A stretch of DNA of 5,829 nucleotides from Chloroflexota bacterium (GTDB lineage: Bacteria; Chloroflexota; Anaerolineae; Anaerolineales; E44-bin32), in assembly GCA_026390045.1 (NCBI GenBank), contig JAPLGR010000212.1, forward strand, positions 1-5,829, read 5' to 3'. The notes beneath the pieces are model-generated. The model made no database searches. It saw nothing but the letters and a program-made list of their open reading frames with translations, and had not been told where the DNA came from. This document shows, in pieces, positions 1 to 4,797 of the stretch (its first letter is position 1; the number at the start of each line of letters is the position of its first letter). The position numbers and the translations under genes were made by a program.

Positions 1-375
1 GCCATTTGGATCATCGCCTCCTTCTTTGAGTCCGTTCCGGTTGAGATGGAAGAAGCCGCGCTCATGGACGGATGTTCAAGATTGCGGATCCTCTTCAATA
101 TCGTCATCCCAATCTCCGCGCCCGGTTTGGTCTCCACCGCCATCTTCATCTTCCTCATGTCGTGGGATGAGTTCTTCTATGCACTGATCTTCACCAGCAC
201 CATCGCCGCAAAGACCATGCCCGTGGCGATCGCCGAGTTCGTCGGGCGCTACTCGACCGATATCACCGCGATGATGGCGGGCGGGGTCTTCGCCGCGCTG
301 CCGCCCGTTCTGCTCTCCCTGATCTTCCAGCGCTATATCGTCACCGGCATGACGGCGGGCGCGGTCAAGGGATAG
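1..375 (+). CDS. Sugar ABC transporter permease, MalG/CUT1 type (C-terminal 124 residues, 5' truncated)
   Basis: Inner-membrane subunit of a carbohydrate ABC importer; it forms the channel with a MalF-type partner and is driven by a MalK-type ATPase. The frame is open from base 1, so the gene starts before the window and the first internal ATG (46) is not the start. The EAA cytoplasmic loop that docks on the ATPase is clear: EEAALMDG at about residues 17-24 of the visible part, followed by IPISAPG at 36-42. Hydrophobic segments follow at about 43-63 and 95-110. The end, QRYIVTGMTAGAVKG (110-124), is the usual C-terminus of MalG-like permeases. A normal stop and no internal damage are visible. 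The sugar cannot be read from a permease. The same-strand catabolic genes downstream suggest a sugar or polyol that enters as a pentose- or hexose-like phosphate. The family call is very safe; the substrate is unknown. Confidence 0.95.
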   Translation, partial: AIWIIASFFESVPVEMEEAALMDGCSRLRILFNIVIPISAPGLVSTAIFIFLMSWDEFFYALIFTSTIAAKTMPVAIAEFVGRYSTDITAMMAGGVFAALPPVLLSLIFQRYIVTGMTAGAVKG

Positions 376-640
376 GCCGCGAATGCTCCCCCACCCTTCC
401 CAGGGGAAGGGCAGCGCCAGGCATGAGTGTCAGCGCGGCCGGCCGCAGAAGCACCAGAACGTCTTGCGGGGACGGACCGATTGCAGCGCGCGGGGCCCGA
501 AGCGAACGGACCCGATGCGAACAACCCTCGTAGGCCATGGTAGAGCCCTGCCTCTTGTTCCCGAATGACCAGGGCACCGGCTTGCGGATGCTTGCTGAAG
601 GGAGCACTAACGCCGTCCGAAGCTCCCCGCCATCGCACAC
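376..640. other. Intergenic region between permease and HAD gene
   Basis: No convincing gene lies here. Short open frames on both strands (for example 383-568 on +) have arginine/proline/glycine-rich translations typical of GC-rich non-coding DNA. Besides the hairpin at 394-411 there is a 12-bp perfect palindrome, GCGGCCGGCCGC, at 435-446. I see no good sigma70 promoter: the best -35-like TTGCGG (582-587) has no acceptable -10 at 16-18 bp. Whether the HAD gene has its own promoter or is read through from the transporter operon is undecided. Confidence 0.5.
394..411 (+). terminator. GC-rich hairpin after the permease, possible terminator or mRNA 3' end
   Basis: CCCTTCCC (394-401) and GGGAAGGG (404-411) are a perfect 8-bp inverted repeat with a 2-nt gap, so a 7-bp stem with a 4-nt loop. 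It begins 19 nt after the permease stop. There is no T-tract on either strand, so it is not a canonical intrinsic terminator. It may be a U-less terminator or a 3'-end stabilising hairpin. Confidence 0.4.
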
Positions 641-646
641 GAGGAG
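641..646 (+). promoter_or_regulatory. Ribosome binding site deciding the GTG start at 653
   Basis: GAGGAG lies 6 nt before GTG 653-655. It places the start directly before the conserved first strand of the HAD fold and supports a non-ATG start. Confidence 0.75.
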
Positions 647-652
647 ACACGG

Positions 653-1324
653 GTGACCCTCCAGGGTGTCATCTTCGACTTTGACGGGACACTTGCAGAT
701 ACCCTGCCTCTCTGCTTTCAGGCGTTCCGCGAGGTTCTAAAGCCCTACCTTGGGCGAGAGGTCTCCGACGCCGAGATCAGGCGCCACTTTGGTCCGGATG
801 AGGAGGGTGTCCTCCGGCAATTCATCCCGGACAAGGTGAACGAGTCTCTCGAGTCCTATCTGCTCACCTACGAGAAACTGCATTCCGTCTACACCACAGG
901 CATCCCCGGGATCATGCCGATGCTGGATCGCTTGATCGACCAGGGGTTGTGCCTGGCCGTTGTCACAGGCAAGGGGCCGAGAAGCGCCGCCATCTCGCTT
1001 GACCATCTGGCGCTGGCCAAGTTCTTCAGCCTTGTCGATGCGGGATCTCCCGCGGGGGAACGCAAGCAGGCTTCGATCGCCAAGGTCCTGGCACACTGGG
1101 GCTTCCCTCCGCAGGACGTCGCCTATGTTGGCGACATGGCGGTTGACATGCGGGCGGCGAAGGCAGCCGGAGTGGTGCCGCTTGGTGCAGCCTGGCTGCC
1201 CGCCACACGGAGCGCAGAACTTCGAGGCGCGGGGGCAGCCGAGGTCTTCTTGGACCCCCAGGGGCTCGTCGCCTGGGTCGAGTCGCAATCTCGAGTGAAC
1301 AGCGGGCAGGGCCGGAACAGCTGA
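653..1324 (+). CDS. HAD-superfamily hydrolase, phosphoglycolate-phosphatase-like
   Basis: Soluble Mg2+-dependent phosphatase, 223 residues with a GTG start. All four HAD motifs are visible: motif I DFDGT at 9-13 (nucleophile D9, acid/base D11), motif II VVTG with T105, motif III K138 in the ERKQAS segment, and motif IV VGDMAVDM with D161 and D165. The stretch between about residues 18 and 85 is a helical cap, as in the C1-cap group that includes phosphoglycolate phosphatase (Gph), PpaX and beta-phosphoglucomutase. Length is normal for that group. Motif III lacks the usual GKPxPD context, which is common among divergent members. Substrate cannot be assigned. In this locus it could remove 2-phosphoglycolate, or a sugar phosphate that builds up during catabolism. 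It lies 277 nt after the permease and 333 nt before the next gene, so co-transcription is uncertain. Family call secure, function open. Confidence 0.92.
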   Translation: MTLQGVIFDFDGTLADTLPLCFQAFREVLKPYLGREVSDAEIRRHFGPDEEGVLRQFIPDKVNESLESYLLTYEKLHSVYTTGIPGIMPMLDRLIDQGLCLAVVTGKGPRSAAISLDHLALAKFFSLVDAGSPAGERKQASIAKVLAHWGFPPQDVAYVGDMAVDMRAAKAAGVVPLGAAWLPATRSAELRGAGAAEVFLDPQGLVAWVESQSRVNSGQGRNS

Positions 1325-1344
1325 CGCCTGACGACTTCTGTTCC
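1314..1344 (+). terminator. Weak inverted repeat over the HAD stop codon
   Basis: GGAACAG (1314-1320) and CTGTTCC (1338-1344) form a 7-bp stem with a 17-nt loop that contains the stop codon. There is no T-tract, so a terminator role is doubtful. Confidence 0.2.
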
Positions 1345-1614
1345 CGAGAGTGACGCGTAGAGTGTGAACGCCGGGAGTGTGAGAGGCGCCGGCAGCCCCT
1401 CCATCTCGCGGCCATCAAGTTCTGCTCCCCTTCCTCAAGGCCAGGCCTCCGCTCGCACTCACGCCTCGTCGGCCGGCCTCAGGTCCCACGCTCACGTTCG
1501 CGCCGATCGTCATGCCGGCGGCGTTTGGGAAGAACGATCCCCTCAGCGAGCGGCGCACTCCCCCACGATGCAGGAGCTATCCGACGGCCGCCGCAGTCCA
1601 AGGAGGGACCAGAC

Positions 1615-1620
1615 TATACT
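1615..1620 (+). promoter_or_regulatory. Possible -10 element (TATACT) for the AlsE-like gene
   Basis: TATACT matches the sigma70 -10 consensus at 5 of 6 positions and lies 38 nt before the ATG at 1658. No -35-like hexamer is present 16-18 bp upstream and there is no extended TG motif, so it would need an activator or is chance. The palindrome TGAGTCTCA (1621-1629) sits where transcription would start. Confidence 0.3.
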
Positions 1621-1646
1621 TGAGTCTCAGGACACTTCCGGCGGTC

Positions 1647-1650
1647 GGAG
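1647..1650 (+). promoter_or_regulatory. Ribosome binding site deciding the ATG start at 1658
   Basis: GGAG with a 7-nt spacer before ATG 1658. Together with the protein alignment it fixes this start against the longer open frame beginning at 1364. Confidence 0.65.
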
Positions 1651-1657
1651 CACGACA

Positions 1658-2365
1658 ATGAACTTCGAACTCGCGGCATCGTTGATGTGCGCGGATTTCT
1701 CGCGGCTTCACGAACAGCTGTCGCAACTGCGGGCCGGCGGGGTGACACGCCTACATCTGGATTTCGCCGACGGCCACTTCGCCCCCAACCTGCTGCTCGG
1801 CACCGAGGTCTTCGCGGTGATCGGCAGAGACTCGGGCCTGACGATCGAGTCCCACTTGATGCTGCAGGATCCGTCTGCGTTCCTGCACCTCTTCATCCCC
1901 GGTTCGGACGTTGTCATCCTGCACGTCGAGTCGCAGACCGATCTGCCCGCCGCACTCGACGCCATCCGGCGCGCCGGAAAGGTTGCCGGGCTGGCCTTGC
2001 GCCCAGAGACCCCGTCACGCGCCGTCGTCCCCTACCTGCGCATGATCGGGCACGTCCTGGTCCTGTGTGTGCGCCCTGGTTTTGCCGGCGGTGAGTTCCT
2101 TCCTGGCCCGGTCGACACGATCCGTGAGCTGCGCCAGGCGGCCAACCGCGAGAACCCGTCGCTGGACATTCAGGCCGATGGGGCTATCAGCGCGCAGACC
2201 GTCCCGATCCTGCTCGAGGCCGGCGCCAACGTCTTCGTCGGAGGCTCCTCGGGGCTCTTCGTCGGTGACGACCTGACCGGTCGGGCCCAGGCCCTGCGCC
2301 GGATCATGAACCTCCGACTCTCGGGCCCAGCACACCAGTCCAGTCTTCCGCCTGGAGCCGGATAG
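1658..2365 (+). CDS. Ribulose-phosphate 3-epimerase family protein, allulose-6-phosphate epimerase (AlsE)-like
   Basis: Predicted cytoplasmic (beta/alpha)8-barrel ketose-phosphate 3-epimerase of 235 residues, normal for the family. The metal and catalytic set of this family is kept: H33 and D35 (RLHLDFADGHF segment), H66 (ESHLML) and D174 (QADGAIS); the first-strand serine is S8. From memory of E. coli AlsE, the closest matches are the SLMCAD start (AlsE SLMCMD), PGFAG near 140 and GSSGLF near 196-201 (AlsE GTSGLF), and a C-terminal RRIM segment. This points to AlsE rather than housekeeping Rpe, whose usual pattern is PSILSADF and GSAIF. Several conserved positions differ: MDGHF is ADGHF, the usual NPxTP is RPETP (R115), VNPGFGGQ is VRPGFAGGE, and VDGG is ADGA. 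The substrate may therefore be unusual or activity reduced. The tail after about residue 221 looks unstructured. It converges with the transketolase genes. Family sure, substrate unknown. Confidence 0.9.
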   Translation: MNFELAASLMCADFSRLHEQLSQLRAGGVTRLHLDFADGHFAPNLLLGTEVFAVIGRDSGLTIESHLMLQDPSAFLHLFIPGSDVVILHVESQTDLPAALDAIRRAGKVAGLALRPETPSRAVVPYLRMIGHVLVLCVRPGFAGGEFLPGPVDTIRELRQAANRENPSLDIQADGAISAQTVPILLEAGANVFVGGSSGLFVGDDLTGRAQALRRIMNLRLSGPAHQSSLPPGAG

Positions 2366-2502
2366 ACCGCGCACTTCCGCCGAAGGTCATCTGCCAGTTC
2401 GACGAGACAGCGGGGTCGTGCCGAGGGAGGCTGGATCCTCCCACCGGCGGCCCAGGGTGGTGCACCAATATCCATTCGCAGCCGGAGGCTGGGGCCGCCG
2501 AG
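2366..2502. other. Convergent intergenic gap between AlsE-like and transketolase genes
   Basis: Two small GC-rich hairpins are visible: GGGAGG (2425-2430) with CCTCCC (2437-2442), loop 6 nt, and CAGCC (2479-2483) with GGCTG (2487-2491), loop 3 nt. Neither is followed by a T-tract on either strand. They may mark the transcript ends of the converging genes, but the evidence is weak. Confidence 0.35.
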
Positions 2503-3474
2503 TCAGGCCTGCACTGGGCGCCCTTTGTTCGCCTTCAGCGAGATCGCCTCGCGCGCCGCGCGAGCGATGTGAGCGCTGCTGATGCCGAACTTGTCGGCCA
2601 GCCAATCGATGGGACCCACCTCTCCGAAGACGTCCTGCACTCCGACCCGCACCAGTGGCACCCGCGCCCGGGAGGCCAGGACCTCCGCTACGGCGCTCCC
2701 CAGCCCGCCGATGAGATTGTGGTTCTCGGCCGTCACCAGGCAGCCGGTTTCCTGCGCGGCCGACAGGATCTCCGCCTCATCGATCGGCTTGAGGCTGGAC
2801 ATGTTCACGACCCGCGCGCCGACTCCCTCGGCCGCCAGGGCCTGCGCGGCCTGTAGCGCCCGGGCCAGCATGATGCCCGATGCGATGATGGTCACGTCGG
2901 CACCATCGCGCAATCGGACGGCGCGTCCCGCCTCGAATCGATAGGTGTCCGGGTCCAAGATGACCGGCGCTTTCGCGCGAGGCACACGCATGTAGGTTGT
3001 CCCAGGGTGCAGCAGCGTGTACTCGACCATCGAGCTCGTCTCGGTCGCGTCGGCCGCTTCGAACACACGCATGTTGGGGATCGCCCGCATGATCGCCAGG
3101 TCCAGCATGCCCTGATGGGTAGCCCCGTTGCTGCCCGAGGTCAACGCCGGCTCCACCCCACAGATGACGACGGGGGCATGGCAGTAGGCGGCCAGCACAG
3201 CCTGGTCGCAAACCCGCTGGCTGGCGAAGCAGGCGAACGTCCCGCAGAACGCCGTCTTTCCCGACAGAGCCAGGCCGGTGGCAATCCCGACCATATTCGC
3301 TTCGGCTACGCCGACGTTCCAGTGACGCGACGGGAACCTCGAGCGGAACTCGGCGGTGTCCGTCGCGCGCACGAGGTCGGCGTCGACCACGACCAACTCG
3401 GGAAACCGTTCCCCAAGCACGGCCAGGGCCTTGCCGAAGGGTTTCTCCACGACAGGGTACGGTTCCGGACTCAT
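2503..3474 (-). CDS. Split transketolase, C-terminal subunit (pyrimidine-binding and C-terminal domains)
   Basis: Second half of a two-chain, thiamine-diphosphate-dependent transketolase (COG3958 type), 323 residues. The pyrimidine-binding domain occupies about residues 7-170. NVGVAEANMVGIATGLAL (53-70) carries E58, the glutamate that activates the cofactor aminopyrimidine in transketolases. GATHQ (117-121) supplies the substrate-facing His120. The C-terminal transketolase domain follows (about 185-310), including the TAENHNLIGGLGSAVAE segment (248-264). The ATG overlaps the stop of the upstream subunit gene by 4 nt (ATGA, 3471-3474), and AAGGAG at 3486-3491 lies inside that gene, so translation is probably coupled for 1:1 assembly. 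The enzyme moves a two-carbon ketol unit between a ketose phosphate and an aldose phosphate. Split transketolases also serve specialised routes such as apulose-4-phosphate or sulfo-sugar cleavage, so the acceptor and donor here are open. The alternative, a DXP-synthase-like enzyme, fits worse. Confidence 0.94.
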   Translation of the reverse strand: MSPEPYPVVEKPFGKALAVLGERFPELVVVDADLVRATDTAEFRSRFPSRHWNVGVAEANMVGIATGLALSGKTAFCGTFACFASQRVCDQAVLAAYCHAPVVICGVEPALTSGSNGATHQGMLDLAIMRAIPNMRVFEAADATETSSMVEYTLLHPGTTYMRVPRAKAPVILDPDTYRFEAGRAVRLRDGADVTIIASGIMLARALQAAQALAAEGVGARVVNMSSLKPIDEAEILSAAQETGCLVTAENHNLIGGLGSAVAEVLASRARVPLVRVGVQDVFGEVGPIDWLADKFGISSAHIARAAREAISLKANKGRPVQA

Positions 3475-4319
3475 GGCGCGACCATCTCCTTGGCGGCCTC
3501 ATCCAACTCCTGCAAAGCGAGGCGCAGCTGCTCGTCGTCGATCGGATGCGAGTGCCAGGGAACGCTGTTCTCCATGTAGGAGATGCCCTTGCCTTTGACC
3601 GTCACGGCGATGATCACTTGCGGCTTCGCCGGTTCCGCCTCGGCTTCCCGGACGACGTCGAGGATCTGCTCCAGGTCGTGACCGTCGATCCGGCGCACGC
3701 CCCACCCAAAGGCCCGCCACTTGTCCTCCAGTGGAGAGATGCCCATGATCTCGGCGATCGTGCCGTCGGTCTGCAGCCGGTTGTGGTCTACCAGCGCCAT
3801 GAGCTTCCCCAGCCCATAGTGGGCGGCGGCCATCGCCGCCTCCCAGGTCTGACCCGCCTGGCACTCGCCGTCGCTCAGCACCACGAACACCCTGCGGTCT
3901 CGAAGGTCGAGCCGGTCCGCCAAGGCCATGCCGACACCTACCGACAGGCCCTGTCCCAGCGAACCGCTTGACACCTCCACGCCGGGGACGCGGTGCATGT
4001 CGATGTGCTTCTGCAGAGTCGTGCCCGGAGCATTGAAGGTGCGCAGGTTCTCGACGGGGAAGAAGCCCCGTCGCGCCAGCACGGCGTAGAGTGCCGACGA
4101 GGCATGTCCTTTGGAGAGGATCAGGCGATCTCGACCGTCCCACGTGGGGTTGTGAGGGTCGATTCTCATCACCCTGAAGTAGAGGGCCGTCAGGATCTCA
4201 ACCACCGACAGCGATCCGCCCGGATGGCCGGAGCCTCCGGCGTGGATCATCCGAACGATGTCGCGCCGGATATCTGCGCACATCGCCTTCAATTCCGCAA
4301 TCGCCGGGGTCTCGCCCAC
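3471..4319 (-). CDS. Split transketolase, N-terminal subunit (ThDP diphosphate-binding domain)
   Basis: First half of the two-chain transketolase (COG3959 type), 282 residues. Visible motifs in order: GGSGHPGGSLS (28-38) with H32, SKGHASSALY (69-78) with H72, GSLGQGLSVGVGMA (119-132), the ThDP/Mg2+ motif beginning SDGECQ (D150) and ending in LVDHN (N180), and WHSHP (255-259) near the C-terminus. The usual GDG of the ThDP motif is SDG here; the metal-binding Asp and Asn are kept. The start is GTG with a strong AAGGAG at 4326-4331 and 6-nt spacing; the next in-frame Met is residue 13, already inside the first helix. It is the first gene of a two-gene minus-strand operon, driven by a predicted promoter at 4412-4440 with a possible operator in the leader. 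Both chains are needed because the active site lies between them. Length is typical, with no sign of damage. Confidence 0.95.
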   Translation of the reverse strand: MGETPAIAELKAMCADIRRDIVRMIHAGGSGHPGGSLSVVEILTALYFRVMRIDPHNPTWDGRDRLILSKGHASSALYAVLARRGFFPVENLRTFNAPGTTLQKHIDMHRVPGVEVSSGSLGQGLSVGVGMALADRLDLRDRRVFVVLSDGECQAGQTWEAAMAAAHYGLGKLMALVDHNRLQTDGTIAEIMGISPLEDKWRAFGWGVRRIDGHDLEQILDVVREAEAEPAKPQVIIAVTVKGKGISYMENSVPWHSHPIDDEQLRLALQELDEAAKEMVAP

Positions 4320-4325
4320 TTCACG

Positions 4326-4331
4326 CTCCTT
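4326..4331 (-). promoter_or_regulatory. Ribosome binding site deciding the GTG start of transketolase subunit N
   Basis: On the minus strand AAGGAG sits 6 nt before GTG (4319-4317). It is the strongest Shine-Dalgarno match of the window and justifies the non-ATG start. Confidence 0.8.
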
Positions 4332-4377
4332 CCCTGCCCGTGCCGGCTCCCAACCTGGTCCCGGTCAATGCCGGTCT

Positions 4378-4410
4378 CACATACGTGAATATGTCCGCAA
4401 TTCCGTGAGT
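4378..4410 (-). promoter_or_regulatory. Putative operator of the transketolase operon
   Basis: On the minus strand CACGTATGTGA is a near-palindrome (bases 4387 to 4377), about 20-30 nt after the predicted transcription start. A second half-site lies 20 bp away: on the plus strand CGTGAAT (4384-4390) and CGTGAGT (4404-4410), so both face the same side of the helix. The core recurs in the same orientation downstream of the rightward promoter at 4693-4703. This placement suits a repressor. The neighbouring SorC-type protein is the likely ligand by proximity, which is inference. Confidence 0.5.
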
Positions 4411-4411
4411 C

Positions 4412-4440
4412 ATCCTAGCACCGGAGCGGTGGGCTGTCAA
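4412..4440 (-). promoter_or_regulatory. Sigma70-type promoter of the split transketolase operon
   Basis: On the minus strand a perfect -35 TTGACA (4440-4435) is followed by a 17-bp spacer and the -10 TAGGAT (4417-4412), which matches 4 of 6 consensus positions. The -10 is preceded by TGC, an extended -10 element. Transcription would start near 4405, giving a leader of about 85 nt before the GTG. Confidence 0.75.
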
Positions 4441-4640
4441 CGTAGGACCTGCATCCACAGCGCCGATTGGGGTGCGATCCTCAAGTCCCACGCCTGCTCC
4501 GGTCCGGACACCCGCGCCCGCATTTGCCTGCACGGGGCCCGCGCCGCCTGGCGTTGGAGCCCGACCCTCCCTCCGAGCGGCTCACCGGACGGATCGGGGA
4601 GATACGATGTACCGTCTGGACTCACGCCCGCGACCGTTCA

Positions 4641-4663
4641 GACTGGCCGTCGTCGGCCGAGTC
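4641..4663. repeat. Inverted repeat upstream of the rightward -10
   Basis: GACTGGCCG (4641-4649) and CGGCC-G-AGTC (4654-4663) pair over 9 bp with one bulged G (4659) and a 4-nt centre. It occupies the -35 position of the rightward promoter, where no TTGACA-like box exists, so it could be an activator or regulator site. Confidence 0.35.
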
Positions 4664-4679
4664 TGGTATAGTATAGAAT
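4664..4679 (+). promoter_or_regulatory. Extended -10 promoter for the second epimerase and regulator
   Basis: TGGTATAGT (4664-4672) is an extended -10 element (TG, one base, TATAGT with 5 of 6 consensus matches). An overlapping second box, TATAGA, is at 4672-4677. No good -35 is seen at 17 bp, which extended -10 promoters can tolerate. Transcription would start near 4679-4685, giving a leader of about 115 nt to ATG 4798. Confidence 0.5.
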
Positions 4680-4692
4680 GTGATAGCAGGCG

Positions 4693-4703
4693 CACATATG
4701 TGA
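4693..4703 (+). promoter_or_regulatory. Putative operator of the epimerase-regulator operon
   Basis: CACATATGTG (4693-4702) is a perfect 10-bp palindrome, followed by A, just downstream of the predicted start. TGTGA is repeated at 4679-4683 and 4699-4703, a 20-bp period. The core matches the leader of the divergent transketolase operon (CACGTATGTGA) in 10 of 11 bases and in the same position relative to the promoter. Confidence 0.5.
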
Positions 4704-4776
4704 ACGCCCCATGCTTCACGTTCCTCATCCGTTTGGCGAAGGGCGTTCATCGGCACGGGCGCTGCACGAACAGCTT

Positions 4777-4784
4777 GGAGGGAG
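4777..4784 (+). promoter_or_regulatory. Purine-rich candidate ribosome binding site, ambiguous start of the second epimerase
   Basis: GGAGGGAG is 13 nt before ATG 4798, further than ideal, but only 1-4 nt before an in-frame TTG at 4786-4788, which is closer than ideal. A nearer GAGGG (4791-4795) is only 2 nt from the ATG. The start is therefore not firmly fixed. Confidence 0.35.
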
Positions 4785-4797
4785 CTTGGCGAGGGTA

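Larger units (their letters stand above)
1325..1657. other. 333-nt intergenic region before the AlsE-like gene
   Basis: The reading frame of the downstream epimerase stays open back to 1364, but the extra 98 residues would be a Ser/Arg/Pro/Ala-rich string with no recognisable fold. They would also precede the canonical first strand of the barrel, so I treat this as non-coding leader. Visible structure: three imperfect GAGTG(TG)A repeats at 1348-1353, 1360-1367 and 1375-1382, a possible -10 TATACT at 1615-1620, and the palindrome TGAGTCTCA at 1621-1629. No RNA gene is recognised. Confidence 0.55.
4320..4797. other. Divergent regulatory region between the transketolase operon and the second epimerase
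   Basis: This 478-nt stretch contains no believable gene; open frames in it are short, Arg/Pro-rich and shadow-like. It holds a leftward promoter (4412-4440), a rightward -10 region (4664-4679), two related palindromes placed downstream of the respective starts, and an inverted repeat at 4641-4663. The middle (about 4441-4640) shows nothing I can name. Confidence 0.7.

Noticed and set aside
383..568. Small 61-codon gene after the permease
   Set aside because: It starts inside a hairpin, has no ribosome binding site, and has an arginine-rich composition without motifs.
737..1288. Minus-strand open frame of 183 codons opposite the HAD gene
   Set aside because: Arg/Pro/Gly-rich shadow of a gene with all HAD motifs on the plus strand; no fold or ribosome binding site supports it.
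1364..1657. N-terminal extension of the AlsE-like protein from a GTG at 1364
   Set aside because: The 98 extra residues are low-complexity, no family member has such a domain, and ATG 1658 has a GGAG at good spacing directly before the first barrel strand.
2777..3502. Minus-strand 241-codon open frame overlapping the transketolase C subunit
   Set aside because: Same strand but another frame; the translation is Arg/Gly-rich without motifs, while the overlapping frame has clear transketolase signatures.
3499..4143. Minus-strand 214-codon open frame overlapping the transketolase N subunit
   Set aside because: Frame shadow produced by high GC; Arg/Gly/Pro-rich with no recognisable domain.
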